A stretch of DNA of 64,000 bases from Piezodorus guildinii (GCA_023052935.1 CM041298.1:65001838-65065837); one strand, 5' to 3'. Positions 21,586 to 33,689 are shown, counted from the stretch's first letter. Program-made: numbers and translations. The notes: a model not told the origin generated them from the letters alone.

Positions 21586-22470
21586 TCTGGTCCGTGAAAC
21601 ACACGACGTTCACGTACCACCGTTGTAAAACTCACTTTAAGAATGCTTAAATATACTTAGAGATAAAAAAAAGAGCAAAGAATTAATTACATAAAGTTAC
21701 GATAGAAACATGTGTTTTATTAAATAATCTATTTTATTTTTATCCACAACAATCAGTTAGTTTTATCGGCTTTTCATCACTGTCCGTTTACTTTTACAAT
21801 TCCTACTATTAAATTATATTTTTTTCAAAAATCGTTAGCTCTCCAACGGTATGTTATACATTCATATATTCTTACGTTCAAAAACACAAAATTTTCATAA
21901 ACAAATATTTTCCCTCTTTTGCTCCTTTAGCTGATATCGAATTCGTTCAATATATTTAGTCGTTATTTACCAATGCTTAACAAGTTGATATGCTTAATTT
22001 TTTTAAATCTACAAACTTAAAGGTACTATAGAGGAAAACAATTTAAAATATCGCCAATTAAGCCCTGCCATACTACTTCTATCAAAATAAAACCTATAAT
22101 TTGTTAAATCCCATTAAATTTTACATCAATTTAACAGGTTTAATACATTAGATCCGTTTCTGAGAAATTCGTAAAAAGGTACCAAGTACATAGAATAAAG
22201 TGGCTCTTCTGGTAGACCGATTTTGAAGATTAAGTTGCTGTAACATCTTAGACTTATATTTGTATTAACCACGAAATTTTAGTTTCGTAGGACTTTTCAT
22301 TTTCGTACTAGACTTACACTCTGATACGCATAGACCTTCATGTGGGACTTGGTAATTTGAACTCAGGGGACCCTAAAACGTGTATTCCCACTGAAAACTG
22401 GAGTTCGATCATTTTCACGATCGCAATGCTTTCCCTTACTATATATTTCATATACAGGTAAGTGAAAGTA
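21586..22470 (+). mobile_element. Unclassified interspersed repeat, copy B
   Basis: About 885 bp from TCTGGTCCGTGAAACACACG to GGTAAGTGAAAGTA. The 3' part contains ACTCAGGGGACCCTAAAACG and a near hairpin CTATATATTTCATATACAG. This is one of the longest copies with both ends. Confidence 0.8.
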
Positions 22471-23062
22471 GAAAATGATAAAAATCAAAATTATTTAGTG
22501 GCAAAATTAATTAAAATAATAATGATAATAAAGTATTGACACACGCGTGTTTCTTTCTTGAGACTACTATTTTTCTGCACTGCTATAAGTTTTGTGTGAG
22601 CGTATTTTTATATATTTAAAGCGAATTTATGTTGTTTTGTTCTTTGTAACAAATTAATATTGTGGTATAAATATATATCTAAATATCTCTTTTCTTCTCT
22701 CTTTGATGTCTAGGATAAAATTATGTTGCTATTCTATGTTTCCGAGAACTCCTTCGAAACCAAGCAACAGAATTTAAAAGGGTTTTAAACATAATTTATT
22801 ACATTCTTTCCTGGGGTTTTATAAGTAAATTACTTTGAAATTATTTTTTTCTTTAGATGGATAAATGAAGTTTTTTGTTATTAAGGTAAAAAAAAAAAAA
22901 ATCATTAATAATATATGAGTTGCAATATAGACATATAATATAACGTTGGAATTCACAAGAGTTAAGAAAAGATAATAGGCAATAAAAGAAGTCGCAAAAT
23001 TCGATATAAAGTTGTTATAAGCCCACAGAATTACGAACATACGTTTGTTTTTTTGGTCATTC
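22471..23062. other. Intron stretch with a possible relic exon
   Basis: AT-rich. The minus-strand open frame at 22819-23070 is hydrophobic (NFISNFATSFIAYYLFLTL) and ends in a charged IYPSKEKN. It superficially resembles the last two helices of a sugar porter, but no splice acceptor is visible and its upstream edge is a SINE. Confidence 0.3.
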
Positions 23063-23510
23063 AACGTCACTTTTAAGCTACTGTGGCTAATCGGACGATG
23101 CTACAGTGGGAGTCCTGAGTTTCGCTTATGCAGGTATAATTAGGATAGGAATTTTTAACGAGTACCAGACATCGTAAGGGCTCAGGACTGATTTTTTACA
23201 TCTCCTCCGAAAGACGGCATAACAGATTTCTTTGGTTTATTTCTTTAATGTCATTTTTTGCTGCTGTAGGTAATCTGACGATAATACTATGGTGAAAAAA
23301 TGAGTCTAGAATTTAGCCTATCCTAATAACTAAGGTTATAGCTGAGTTTTTTTTTATCCCCATAAAAACCTTAGGGTCATCTGTAAGGTTTGAACCTGCA
23401 ACCTTGGGCATAGAAGGCTATTATGCTAGTCACTATACCACAGGTGACTCCTTAAGAATTTTTTATTCCCATAAAATCCTTAGGGCCATCTGTTAGGTTT
23501 ATAATATTAT
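23063..23510 (-). mobile_element. tRNA-derived SINE family 1, cluster of three partial copies
   Basis: Plus-strand order shows a tail-first body (GCTACTGTGGCTAATCGGAC at 23078) to about 23215, then a second copy from about 23246 to 23452. The second copy has a head with B box (GTTTGAACCTGCAACC read from the plus strand) and CTAGTCACTATACCACAGG. A third partial piece lies at 23456-23500. Confidence 0.7.
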
Positions 23511-23551
23511 AATGTTATAATTCCTGAAAAAAATAATATTTTCCTCCTTAC

Positions 23552-23732
23552 CTTTAACGGTGACCGGTGTGTCGCGAAGAAAGCATATTACAATGAGCGT
23601 GGTTACAGCACCGATCGTGGCGTAGATTGCCAACAGGCGGTTCAATCCAAGACTCGATAGAAGCCAAGGATGTGTGTATAGTACGGCAAACGCTGAACCG
23701 TAGGTGACTGTCGTTGTCAAACCAGTGCACAC
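23552..23732 (-). CDS. Sugar transporter (Tret1/GLUT-like MFS), exon with TM11-TM12
   Basis: A 181-bp exon with acceptor TTTTAG ending at 23733 and a GTAAGG donor at 23546-23551. It enters in phase 0 and leaves with one base. The product starts VCTGLTTTVTYGSAF (helix 11), continues through LNRLLAIYATIG (helix 12) and ends CFLRDTPVTVK. The last part sits where the family has F-x-P-E-T-x-G-R/K, so the usual PET signature is altered. The N-terminal edge joins in frame to GEVFPVDFRA from the exon at 33360-33647, as expected for this fold. A cluster of SINE fragments begins within about 40 bp downstream of the donor site, so the intron was invaded close to the splice site. Confidence 0.85.
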
Positions 23733-24255
23733 CTAAAAGGTTAGATTACAAAATATATTTATATATATATAATAATAATAATAATTAGGATTATTTTGCT
23801 TTGCTAAAAAAATTATTTTAACTATTGATTGTATCTTCTGAGCTACTTAAATGATTTGGCAAAGGAAGAGAAGAAAATTCGATTGTAAAATGTGAAATTT
23901 CCTAAGGCCCAGGCATCACGGAAAGTTTCATCGCGATTTAAGCCTAATACACCTTCCCCACTTCCTCCAACACACTACGTTGAGGTAGACAACATTTCAG
24001 CTGTAGGTCTCACCTTTGACTTACAATTGAAACTCAGGCCCCTTCAGTCTTCAATTTGCAACCAAAAGAATGAAATTTAGCCAAAAGAATTGACAGAATT
24101 CAAATAAACTTTTTGAAAAAAAAATATAGGTTATTTTTAGTTATCTAGCACCATATGGTCTCTCATATTTTTTAAATCTTAATAAATACAGAAGATTAAA
24201 TCGTTTTATGTTGATTCATAACAAACTATTTACCACCTGTAATATAAACTTATTA

Positions 24256-24552
24256 GGGGGAACCCGTGGCTGAGTGGCTAGCGCGCTAGTCTCTCATGCT
24301 ACAGGTTCTGAGTTCGAATCCCAGTCCCGGCGGGGCTTTTATAAGGATGTAAAGAAATGTGGATTCACTCACAACCTCTCCCCCGGGTATGTGAGACCCG
24401 TCAGCCAAAGGGTGGCCACTCACAAAATTAGTCGTAGGGAGTGATGACCCTACACTAAAAATTGCATCGTGAAACGTGAGTCTAAACTCGCAGGAGTTTA
24501 CACCGCAAGGCCCAGGGCCTACACGGCCTGTCGCGCCCTAGAAGAAGAAGAA
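24256..24552 (+). mobile_element. tRNA-derived SINE, family 2, full-length
   Basis: The head has a clear A box (TGGCTGAGTGGCTAGCGCG) and B box (GAGTTCGAATCCCAG) in tRNA spacing. It lacks a proper acceptor stem. The body includes GAGTGATGACCCTACACT and GGCCTGTCGCGCC and ends in an AGAAGAAG tail. A second copy lies at 41921-42204 on the minus strand. Confidence 0.85.
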
Positions 24553-25162
24553 AAACTTATTAATCCCTAAGATAATAAGAAATAATCTATATTTATTTTT
24601 TTTTCCAAGAAGGCAAACATATTTTATGTATAACCTTAATCGTGCATATGGAAACACGAGAATTCCGAAAGATTTTTTGTATTAGTAGAAACTCAGCCCA
24701 GGTAGCATGAAATATAGATCATGCAATTTCTAAAGAAAGTTCTGATAAAATAACCGTCCGTCGCTAGCACTAAAATTCAACTTTACGAAATCTACCCTCT
24801 GGAGTACATCAAGAAAAGACGAATATTTCTTACTACATACCCGTTTAAAAGCTGCTATAAAAAATATAAATTTTAATTTCTTTTCTTTTTAATTTTTCTG
24901 GAAGTTTTTCTTAATATAAACACTTAAATGAGCACACATTAACTTCCTTCTGTCAATAAATTACTTTATTTCACAAGCATTCACATCTATCAACGTTTCG
25001 GGGCTGTTTCCCCATTTTCAAGACTTTTTTTTAAACATTTTTTTACATATAACCCATCACTTCACTTCATAGCTTACTGCTATTCGTCCTCGTGGGTGTT
25101 CATTATTATAAATTCATAAAATTCGTGTTCATATCATCATAAATTTTAACTATACGTAGGTT
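24553..25162. other. Non-coding stretch with a hammerhead-like motif
   Basis: AT-rich, no coding evidence. Contains the GAAACG hairpin at 24990-25024 listed separately. Confidence 0.4.
24990..25024 (-). other. Hammerhead-like hairpin motif (GGGG loop CCCC then GAAACG)
   Basis: The minus strand reads CTTGAAAATGGGGAAACAG then CCCCGAAACGTTGATAG. The GGGG/CCCC stem is followed by GAAAC as in hammerhead stem II, but the expected CUGAUGA is CTTGAAAAT. Confidence 0.3.
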
Positions 25163-25443
25163 GATTTTTTTTTATTTTATTTTTTTTTTTTTTAAAACAA
25201 CAATTTTTATTGAGTAAAATTACAATCTGGCCCAATTTGGACATTAATAGTAGTGCTGAAAGATATTATACATACTACATTCATACAATAGTTACACAGC
25301 ATAAAATTACAATAATGAATCAATACAATAGTCAAGAATTCACTTATACCTATATACACATACACACACTCATACATACATCACATTGAGTGGAGAATCT
25401 AGCCAGAGCTAGAACTCCAATATATTTACAAAAGGTCGCGGGG

Positions 25444-28103
25444 CTACTGCCATTTCAACCTTCTAGGTGGGTTGTATGGATGAGTGGAGCTGGATAGGGA
25501 TTGAGCTAGAGGATTAGGATGGTGAAATAGGTTCTGGTGGAATTTGGAAAATTTGGATGGAACCAGGTCTGAAATAAATGGAACATTAAGGTCGTGGTGC
25601 AAGGTATAGTTGGAGACATAATAAGGAGCATTTACTATTGTACGGAGGACTTTGGATTGAAAGGATTGAATGCATTTGATGTTAGTACGTTTAGCTGTCC
25701 CCCACAGTTCAAGTCCGTAGGTCGAGATGGGCTTCAGTATTGTCTTGTAGATTAATAATTTGTTGTCAACTGTAAGTTCAGATTTTCTGTTGATAGTCGG
25801 TATAACTGTCCGAATCGTCGGTTGAGTTCTTGTCTTTTAAGTCTTGTATGTGGGTTCCAAGTCAATCTTTTGTCTAAGAGTAAGCCAAGATACCGGACTC
25901 TATCTGAGAGAGGTATTGGTAATGAGTTGAAATAAACTGGCAGACAGGATTTTCGTCTAAGAGTAAAGGTTATGTGTTTACATTTAGCTTCGTTCACCTT
26001 TACTCGCCAGTTATTACACCAGTGTTCGATAAGGAAAAGGTGTCTCTGAAGGTTTAAGGATGCTGTTTCAGGATTGGAACTGGATGATAGGATGGCGGTG
26101 TCGTCTGCAAATGTTGCCAGAAAGGTATCAGGGTGTGTAGGAATATCAGCAGTGTAAAGGATGTAGAGGACGGGTCCCAAGACGCTGCCTTGAGGAACAC
26201 CGGCCTCATCGGGATAAAGGTTAGAAAATTCTTCACCACAGCGAACTCGGAAGGAACGGTTTGAGAGATAGGATCGGAGAATGAGGTATAGAGACTGGGG
26301 TAAATGGGTTTTCAGCTTGAAGAGTAATCCAGTGTGCCATACCCGGTCAAATGCTTGCACAATGTCCAGAAACGCACCAGAACAATACTCTTTGCATTCA
26401 AGAGCTGAGGAAATATGGTCTACAACTCGGAGCCCCTGTTGAACTGTGGAATGCTGAGGACGGAATCCAAACTGATGGGAAGGAAGATTTTGAGATTCTA
26501 ATAGGGGTAGGATACGTTTAAGAAGAAGCCTTTCGAAGATTTTTGAGAGGATGGGGAGTAGACTAATAGGCCTGTAGGATGAAGTGTTGTTAAGAAGGTT
26601 TGCCTGGTTTTAGAAAAAGAATGATAGTGGAATGTTTCCATAACAGAGAAAAATAGGTGGTGCGTAGGATGCAGTTGTAAATATAAGTAAGGAATATAAT
26701 AGCTTTCTGCGGAAGTTGTCGGAGGATCTGGGGAGTAAGGAGATCGTGTCCAGGAGATTTACGGAGGGTCAGTTTTTGAAGAAAATATTTGACCTCAGAG
26801 GGATTAATAGCTTTAGGAGGTAGGGAAAGTGGAATCGGTGACATAAGAAAGTCTTGCACTTTTGCGGTGTGATTGATGTGGGATTTCGGGTGAGGAGTGA
26901 ATACTTTGGAGAGGTGTGTGGCGAATTCCTCGGCTTTATCTTCATCAGACGCAGCCCAGGAGTCATCACCACGTCGGAGAGGATGGGAAACTTGATGGTA
27001 TTTTAGGATCTTTTTCGTGACATTCCGCAGGGAATTATCACGAGCTGATAGAGCGGAGAGATAGGAATTAAAAGACTGGGAACGGAAGGTCGCCAACTCC
27101 CTCTTCAATTGCCTACAATAGAAGTTATAGGAGCGGCGATCTGTTGGGTGTCGGGTGCGCTGCCATAATGATCTTGCTCGCCGTTTGGTGTGGATGAGGT
27201 CTATAATAGGTTGTGGAAAATGATTTTGGTTTGGATTTATATTGGAGTGTTTAGGAGAGGAAGCAGTCCAGATAGCTTGTTGGATGGCGGTGGTAAAGGA
27301 ATAGACGGAATTATCTAGGTCATCTGGGGTTTTGAGGGTTACTCTGAGGTCAATATTATCGGTCAGGATTTGGCGGAAAAGGTTCCAGTTGACAGGGCCT
27401 CGGATGAATGATGGTGGAATGGGTTTTGGGATTGGAGGGAAAGATACTTTTAGGATCAGTGGACTATGATCTGAGGATAGTTCATCAAGGCGAGTTACAG
27501 ACAAGTTGAGGGAGCCTAATCCGCTGTGGATAAAGAAGTCGAGGATGTCAGAATTGCGGTTAGGATCGGTTGGCCAGTAGGTAGGGGAGTCAGGAGGCAG
27601 GATATTAATATTTCGGGAGTTGAGTGCAGACAGCAAATTTCGTCCCCGAGAATTCGTGGTTCTGGAACCCCACTGCTGATGCTTGGCGTTTAAGTCTGCA
27701 CCCAGAATGAAACGATTTCCTAAGGAATCCAGGAAGGATTCAAATTCGGAATTGGAAATGGAATGTTTAGGAGGGCAATATGCAGATGTGAGGGTTACCG
27801 GAAAGGAAAAAGTCTTGATTACTATGGCTGTGGCTTGTAGGAAATCATAGGTGGGAAGTGGGAGTAAATGATGAGAGAGGGATTGGTGGACAATGATAGC
27901 AGAACCGGCATGGGCTTTGCCGTCTGGGTGGTCAGTACGGTATGTCGTTGTATTTTGAAGTACTGTTTAGTCGTTAGTCTTGTTTCAGTTATAAGTGCAA
28001 CATCGATTATTTTGTCTTGCAACAACGCTGTCAGTTCGTCAGTATGATTTCTAACACCATTCGCATCCCAAAGGAGAATGGATAAGGAGTTAGGTGAAGT
28101 CAT
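25444..28103 (-). pseudogene. Jockey-type ORF2: endonuclease and reverse transcriptase, frameshifted
   Basis: ORF2 begins MTSPNSLSILLWDANGVRNH at 28103 (endonuclease). The first frameshift lies near 27960 and the frame used from 27636 carries SPTYWPTDPN and LSSDHSPLIL (Asp-His). Between them the Asp/Asn motif GADLNAKHQQWGS is found in the shifted frame. RT follows: LRKSPGHDLLTPQIL, a second shift near 26590-26600, then AFDRVWHTGLLFKL (motif A), AGVPQGSVLGPVLYILY (motif B), FADDTAIL (motif C), NEAKCKHITFTLRRK and RYLGLLLDKRLTWNPH. A last shift near 25750 precedes the C-terminus YNPPRRLKWQ and stop at 25444-25446. Target-primed reverse transcription is the family role. As read here it is not functional. 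Confidence 0.88.
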
Positions 28104-28204
28104 TTAAGGATTTTTCAAGGCAGGGATTAGATTTGACACTAGATTTGTAAGAAGTGATATAAGCGGCATAACAAGAGATTTGATTTCGGAGATGAACGAT
28201 GTCA

Positions 28205-29416
28205 TTAGACTGGTAAGATCTGTGACGTTTGATGGTGAAGGGATATGAGAAATTTGATGTTGAGGAGTTTTTTGAAGATTAGGTAAACTTTGAGGAATAG
28301 ATTGTTGTACAATAGATTGAGATTGTTGAGGAAACGTTGTTCCGGCAGTGCCTCGACTTCATGATTCTGGTTTCCACCTCCAAGCAAGTGGGCAAATGAC
28401 ACGTTAGAATTTACAAGTTTAGATGGTTCTCTTCTGCTTCTGGTTGGTACAGCTGTTTCGTTCGGATCCTGCGGTTTTTGGTATCTGGTTCTGAGTTTCT
28501 TGTAAATTTCGCATCCCTTGTAGTTAGCCGGGTGGTCCTTGAGGCACAGAGCACATACAGCGGGTGTAGATCTTGATCTTGTACATTCTTCTGATTTATG
28601 CTGTTCACCGCATTTCAAACAGCGTGGTATGTGATGGCAATAACTTTTGGTATGACCACATGCCTGACAGTTATGGCACTGAACTATTTCTTTCTTTGTG
28701 TAAGGTTTTTCAACTTTTACACGGGTATAGTACAGTCTACTGAGTTCATAGATATTTTCGACTCCTGCTGATGGTTCCAAGTCCACGAAGAATAGAGGCA
28801 GTGAACTTTTATGTTTTAGAACGTTGGTGACTTGCCTCACTTGGAATCCTAATTCTGTCAGTTCTTCTTTGATGGCTTCAACGGGTGTTGAGGAATGTAG
28901 GTTTCTGATTACGACCCTTAATGCTCTCTCCTGGCGCAGCTGATAAGTATGAAAGTCAGCTTTGTTCTCAGTCAGATATTTTACAATCTTTCTGTAGGTT
29001 TCAGCAGTAGTCGGAGATATTTTAGTATCATTGGTTCTACTTATACAATAATAACTATTAGGATCAGTTACTTTGTTTAAATGCGCACACATCAGTTTAA
29101 AATTTTTAATATTTTTAACAAATATTGGTGGAGGTAGTGGTTACCTGTGTATAGAAGAAGATTCCATGGTTTTTTTTTTTTCATTTTGGAGGATCTGAAA
29201 TGGATTCGGTGTAAAAAACGGGGATTCATCAGTTATTCCTTGTGATGATGTGCTGGGCTGTGGTTCAGATCCTAATGAGGAAGCTGACGCGGTCGCTGGT
29301 GGAATCATTTTTTTATTTTGTTCACGGCGGGGTCTCTGTTTTGTGGGAGACGAGTTTGAACCTGCAGATCTTTTACTTGCAGACTTTGAGAACATGACTT
29401 GATGAAAATATCTCAT
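28205..29416 (-). pseudogene. Jockey-type ORF1 (gag-like), frameshifted
   Basis: The start region (MRYFHQVMFSKSASKR, 29416) is Ser/Lys/Pro-rich and ends at 29141, after an A/T run at 29169-29180 that is a likely shift site. The second frame (29092-28205) carries RVVIRNLHSSTPVEAIKEEL (PRE/C2HC-associated domain) and then zinc knuckles CHNCQACGHTKSYC, CLKCGEQHKSEEC and CALCLKDHPANYKGC. ORF1 binds element RNA. The end, after about residue 250, drifts to low-complexity Leu/Asn sequence, suggesting a second shift. It matches the ORF1 remnant at 5-416. Confidence 0.85.
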
Positions 29417-29684
29417 TGATTAAGAAAATAATAAATAAATAATGAGATAAGAATTAAAGATAAAAGAAAGATAAGTAAAAGAAAAGCAAGCCCGAGCTTG
29501 CCGAGCTAGCGGCAATCAGTTGATCAGTGACCCTCCTTTCACTTTTTCGTGATTGTACAAAGTAAATTATAACTTTGCTTACCGAAATTTCTCCAATATT
29601 CACTGCCGTAGTATTCCTGAGGTCTAGTGATGTTCTCCAGACTGAATTCAAGCGAATTCCTACTAGGTTGATTGTTAATTCATT

Positions 29685-30060
29685 TATCGTAACTCTTATG
29701 CTATTACAACTAATCGGAAGATCCTACAGTGGGAGTCCTTAAGTTCGAATATCCAGGTTTTATTAAGATATGGATCTTAAACTGAAAAGTAGAAACTATT
29801 CCGCTGATCGTCTGACATCACACAGGATCGAGGCAAAAATGAGCAACCCAGTTGACCCCTCAATACATTGTAATCATTAATAAAAATAAAAATAAATAGA
29901 CAATCACAAGAATTACTAATAAATCTAATCATGTCCTGCAAATGTATATATATTCAAAAGTGTTTCAAATTAATTATGCAACTGAAGCTAAGCGGAAGAT
30001 GCTAAAGTGCCAGTCTTAAGACAGAACAGGAATATATTTATATATATATATTTCCTTTAG
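29685..30060 (-). repeat. Two partial SINE family 1 fragments
   Basis: TTATGCTATTACAACTAATC...CTACAGTGGGAGTCCT (29697-29738) and a second GAAGCTAAGCGGAAGATGCT (about 29982) match the tail-proximal part of SINE family 1, after which both diverge. Confidence 0.5.
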
Positions 30061-30395
30061 AATCGGCTAACAATACTATATTGACTGCCGGACGAAATCA
30101 TCAAACCACCACGACCCCTAATAATGTAAATTTAAGACAGACCGTCCTTCGGAAATTTCGATAAGGTCTTCTCTAAAGCCTTAAACCTAGTAGCCTCAAC
30201 TTTCGACAAAATCAAATAAGAGTCTGATTTCATTTATAATAGGCTAAAAATTCTATATTAACTTTTGAACGAAATTATGAAACCACCACGACCCTTAACA
30301 ATGTAAAAGAAAGAGAGAATGTCCTTCGGAAGTTTCGATATGGACTACTCTGAAGCCTTAACATTGTAGCCTCAAATTTCGACAAAGGATGTTAC
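30061..30395. repeat. Tandem duplication of about 165-180 bp
   Basis: Two consecutive units share ACCACCACGACCC, GTCCTTCGGAA, TTTCGATA and TAGCCTCAA...TTTCGACAAA in the same order and spacing, with moderate divergence. No coding content. Confidence 0.7.
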
Positions 30396-31269
30396 GATGT
30401 TATCACAGGTGACACTCTTAATACATTTTAATAACTGATGAAAAACAAAACCACTAGAGAATCCACGAGCTGTTCTAATTACATATTTAAATTGTTTTTC
30501 AAATTAATTATCAGTGCCACAATTTTAAAGTTCTACGATCCGATTGATGTAGGTAATCAAATATTAAGATATTTTTTACTTTCCACACCCTTTCAATCGG
30601 GAGACGAAGATTAATGACCCTTTACTTCGCCCTAAAAGTTTGCTATACTGTTAATAATTACGGCACATATTAATTGGAGAGTTTATGATGAAATTAAAAT
30701 TCAAAACAAATCATATTGTAAATTATATGATTGACTTCTGCTTTCTTTCGCTTTTTCTCTTTTTAATTCGTTTTCTAAAATCATGCCCTTGATAGAAGCA
30801 ACTTGTTTAAGTTCCCAATTCAACAATTCCAGTAGATTTCTGTTATTATAAAGGTAGGAAACTATTATGTTAGGATGAAGGGAGTAATTGTTCCTCCAGC
30901 AGCAACCTCCACTATTCTCAATCATGTGCTACACGTTCCATTAGTTTCGTTGGATCAATGTATATACAATCTGCCCAGCGCACCCGTGGCCTTCCAACGC
31001 TGCGATGACTGAATTTTCATTGATATAAAAAAATATTAGCATCACAAATAATTAAGAAAAAAATAGCATGGTTCACAAACAGTCTTAATCTGATGGAATC
31101 ACATGGATTAAATTATAATCTTAGTCAATTTAACTGCAACGAAACTAAGCTATGGATAAATAAATGATTTATCATCACCAAGGGTTCAAATTCAAAAAGA
31201 CATTTATAGTCAATATATTATTAAATTTAGAAATTTCAAAACTTCTTCCTTTCATCCACATTCAACCGC
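30396..31269. other. Intron stretch, nothing recognised
   Basis: AT-rich intron of the transporter gene. The small minus-strand frame at 30701-30925 has no features. Confidence 0.4.
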
Positions 31270-31640
31270 AGTCAATTAGATTACTGAAAAATGTTCACGG
31301 GAGGTGATTAGATGGGTACCTAAATTCATACCCAAGAAGCAAATAATATATGTAGGTTGTGTAACACAAATGCATTAGAAGATCTCTTTCACTTTCTGGC
31401 TGCCTGTCCGATAGTAACAGAATTTAGGAAAAATACAACACAAAAGAAAGATATTCTCATTCACCATTCTCTTTGGAGGCATTTCGTGGGCTATTCTGGG
31501 GAGATATCCAGCAGATCGGAGCCTTCCGTGGGGGAGATCAGGAACTATATCCCTACAGGATATCAGGAACTATCCCTATTCATTCTTCGCCTTTATTAAT
31601 TATTCTCGTGGACACCCCATAACACTTTTCGCTGGAATAT
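31270..31640 (+). pseudogene. Possible non-LTR RT C-terminal zinc-knuckle relic
   Basis: The plus strand reads ICRLCNTNALEDLFHFLAAC followed by PIVTEFRKN. A C-x2-C-(x)n-E-x-x-x-H-F-L-x-x-C-P pattern is typical of the C-terminal zinc-binding region of several LINE reverse transcriptases. The flanking frames are degenerate. No RT catalytic motif is present, so the clade is not assigned. Confidence 0.45.
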
Positions 31641-32724
31641 TAGAAGCTGGTCTTCAGCTTTGGATGTTGTTCAGGTTTCTGAGCCAGGGCATAGTACAGG
31701 CCGTATCAGGATTTTATATATCGTTGCTTATGAGAGGCTTTTTGAACTACTGTTTCATTGTTGTAATTTACCATGGAGCCCAAGTTAACAAATTATGTTC
31801 AAGTTGAATTGTCCAAATGAGATGTTTCGTTAGCATCCCCGTTCTGTGGGGATATTACCAACAAAACACTTTGGAGGGGTTACGCTGGATTTTTAGTGAT
31901 AGTGGACTGTATGAGATGGAAAGAATGAATGAAAACTATTGTATTGACTATTGTTATAATAAGAAATTTAAATACACTATGGTTACAATATTTTTTACAT
32001 ACTGATGGGTGGACAGTTTATGCATTAATTTTCTTCCTTCATTCTTCCTCGCCCTCTCCAGGTCTCCTCTGCCATGGCAGCGACTACTATTTACTCCAGC
32101 ATGATTTTTCTTGGAAAACTCACGATAAAGCAAATGTCTATGTGCACAGCACTGATTTATGAGACCTGCTCTAAACTTGCAAAGAGGGTCCTGTTCAATC
32201 TAGTTTTCTTTAGTTGCATAGTTCAACCAGAGATGGTAGCACTTAAATAACTAGTCAATCACTTCACTAAACATGAGACTTTGGTACCCAATGATTTAGG
32301 AGCCTGTTATTAATACTAGTTTCGTTCACAAGTCTATTGCGTTTAAGTTTCTAAGCAAGGTAGGCATCAACCACGTATTGCTTGGACTGCCCTACAAGCG
32401 ATGTTGCCCAACTTAGTAGTGTTGCTTTTCACACAGCCCACTATTTTTTCCTTAATGGACAATTTTCAATGTAAAAAATCTTAACATGCAATAAACAAAA
32501 AAAAAATAGATTAATATTTTTTTTTCTTTTAACATTATTTTCCTTAAATTATTTTTCTCATTTTATTTTTTTCATTTCTTGCTTATCTCTCATATTAATT
32601 CAAAAATATATGTATATAAAAAAAAATTATATATTAATAAAAATCATAATCATAACAATCGTAAGTATAGGAAAATGGTATATATAGAAAAAGAAATAAC
32701 TATATAATTATATGGAAATAATAA
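31641..32724. other. Intron stretch, nothing recognised
   Basis: May contain the rest of the LINE relic to about 31990. Beyond that it is AT-rich without visible structure. Confidence 0.35.
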
Positions 32725-33130
32725 CAGACGTCATGCGAAAGAGAAGGATCGAGTTTTATTGTCACATAGATAAGCAAAGTTGACTAATACAATTTTTACG
32801 TACTTTCTGGGAAAGAAGATCAAGGGGGCGTGGTTCACGGAGGTGCAAAAAGATCTGCAGGTGTTGGGGGTCGTGTGGACAGATGTTCAGGAGCGTGATC
32901 CTATGGAAAATAAACTTTAAGGACTCCAGAGTTTTGAGACAAAGCCCAAGCGCAAAACAGGCAAGAAGTGGACCAAGGAGCGGAAACGGGAGCATGCAGA
33001 AATTATGAGACAATATTGGGCCAAAATAAAGAAATAGTTGCCTGGTCCCAAGTTGGCCGAAAGATAAAAAAAATCATTATAATCAACATAATATGACATC
33101 CTACAACAACCATATGAAACTCCACTTCAC
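32725..33130 (+). mobile_element. RTE-like LINE, degenerate 3' fragment
   Basis: The plus strand begins DVMRKRRIEFYCHID, and after a shift reads FLGKKIKGAWFTEVQKDLQ and KTGKKWTKERKREHAEIMRQ with YWAKIKK. It matches the RTE-like fragment at 4851-5455 (RFYGHMVRM and ERRWTKEEPEEQSRKMKDYW) in order and spacing. Minus-strand open frames here are shadows. Confidence 0.65.
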
Positions 33131-33359
33131 CATCAAATCTGTAGCATATACAATAAAAATGATAAAATAATACTAACACAATAAACTTAAAACGTAAATA
33201 AAAATTAGACACACCAATGCCCTTCCAGCGATCCCTGGTTTACTCACTATGAGTAAACGTGATGGTGTATAATAATATAACACTAACGGAAGTCAAAACG
33301 GTTGATTTTATTTGGTTGAGTGTATGATTTGGTATGAATATTTCAAAATTTGCACTTAC

Positions 33360-33647
33360 CGCCCTGAAGTCGACGGGGAAGACTTCGCCGACAAATGCCT
33401 GGATGGCGGAGCTAGAGAGGGCTGAGGTGAAGACGAAGACGAGGAGGCAGGCCAAGGACTGGGAGGACCCTCCGGCCTGGATGAGGAGGGCCAGGGAGGA
33501 GAGGTAGCAGCCGATGGTGGCCAGTGAGCGGCGGCCGAACCTAGCGGCGAGTGGAGCGGCAACCAGCGCGGCCGCCAGTCTGACGCTTCCGATGTACACA
33601 GCGCCCAGCTCGGATCTGGTGTCGCCTCCCGCGCTCAGCAGCTGGCT
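33360..33647 (-). CDS. Sugar transporter (Tret1/GLUT-like MFS), exon with TM8-TM10
   Basis: A 288-bp exon (96 codons, phase 0 at both ends) with acceptor TTTCAG ending at 33648 and a GTAAGT donor at 33354-33359. It encodes a short outer loop (SQLLSAGGD), helix 8, AARFGRR (the second MFS motif-A-like loop, normally D-R-x-G-R-R), helices 9 and 10, and GEVFPVDFRA. The last matches the G-E-I-F-P-x-x-x-R-G motif that follows helix 10. It is much more GC-rich than its surroundings, which helps it stand out as coding. Antisense open frames over the same bases have no family features. RTE-type and R1-type LINE relics lie close on either side, so this exon sits in a transposon-dense part of the gene. 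Confidence 0.9.
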
Positions 33648-33689
33648 CTGAAACAATAAAACATTTTACTACCAACTTTACTTTCTCTT

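Larger units (their letters stand above)
25163..29660 (-). mobile_element. Jockey-type LINE, nearly full length
   Basis: A minus-strand element with a 5' region (about 29420-29660), gag-like ORF1 (28205-29416), EN/RT ORF2 (25444-28103), a 3' UTR and a poly(A) tail seen as T runs at 25164-25193. A few frameshifts break both ORFs, but the protein-level integrity is high, so it is a fairly young copy. The 5' border is not sharply defined. Confidence 0.85.

Noticed and set aside
24256..24345. Functional tRNA gene (good A and B boxes)
   Set aside because: There is no closed acceptor stem, and a non-tRNA body follows that recurs at 41921-42204 with the same boundary and a target duplication. It is a SINE head.
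32762..33212. Minus-strand open frames with hydrophobic segments, considered as extra transporter exons
   Set aside because: They are antisense to the RTE-like fragment, have no suitable splice borders, and the transporter frame is already complete on both sides.
33356..33562. Second minus-strand frame over the transporter exon (Ser/Pro-rich)
   Set aside because: It is a shadow in another frame of the exon at 33360-33647, which shows clear family motifs.
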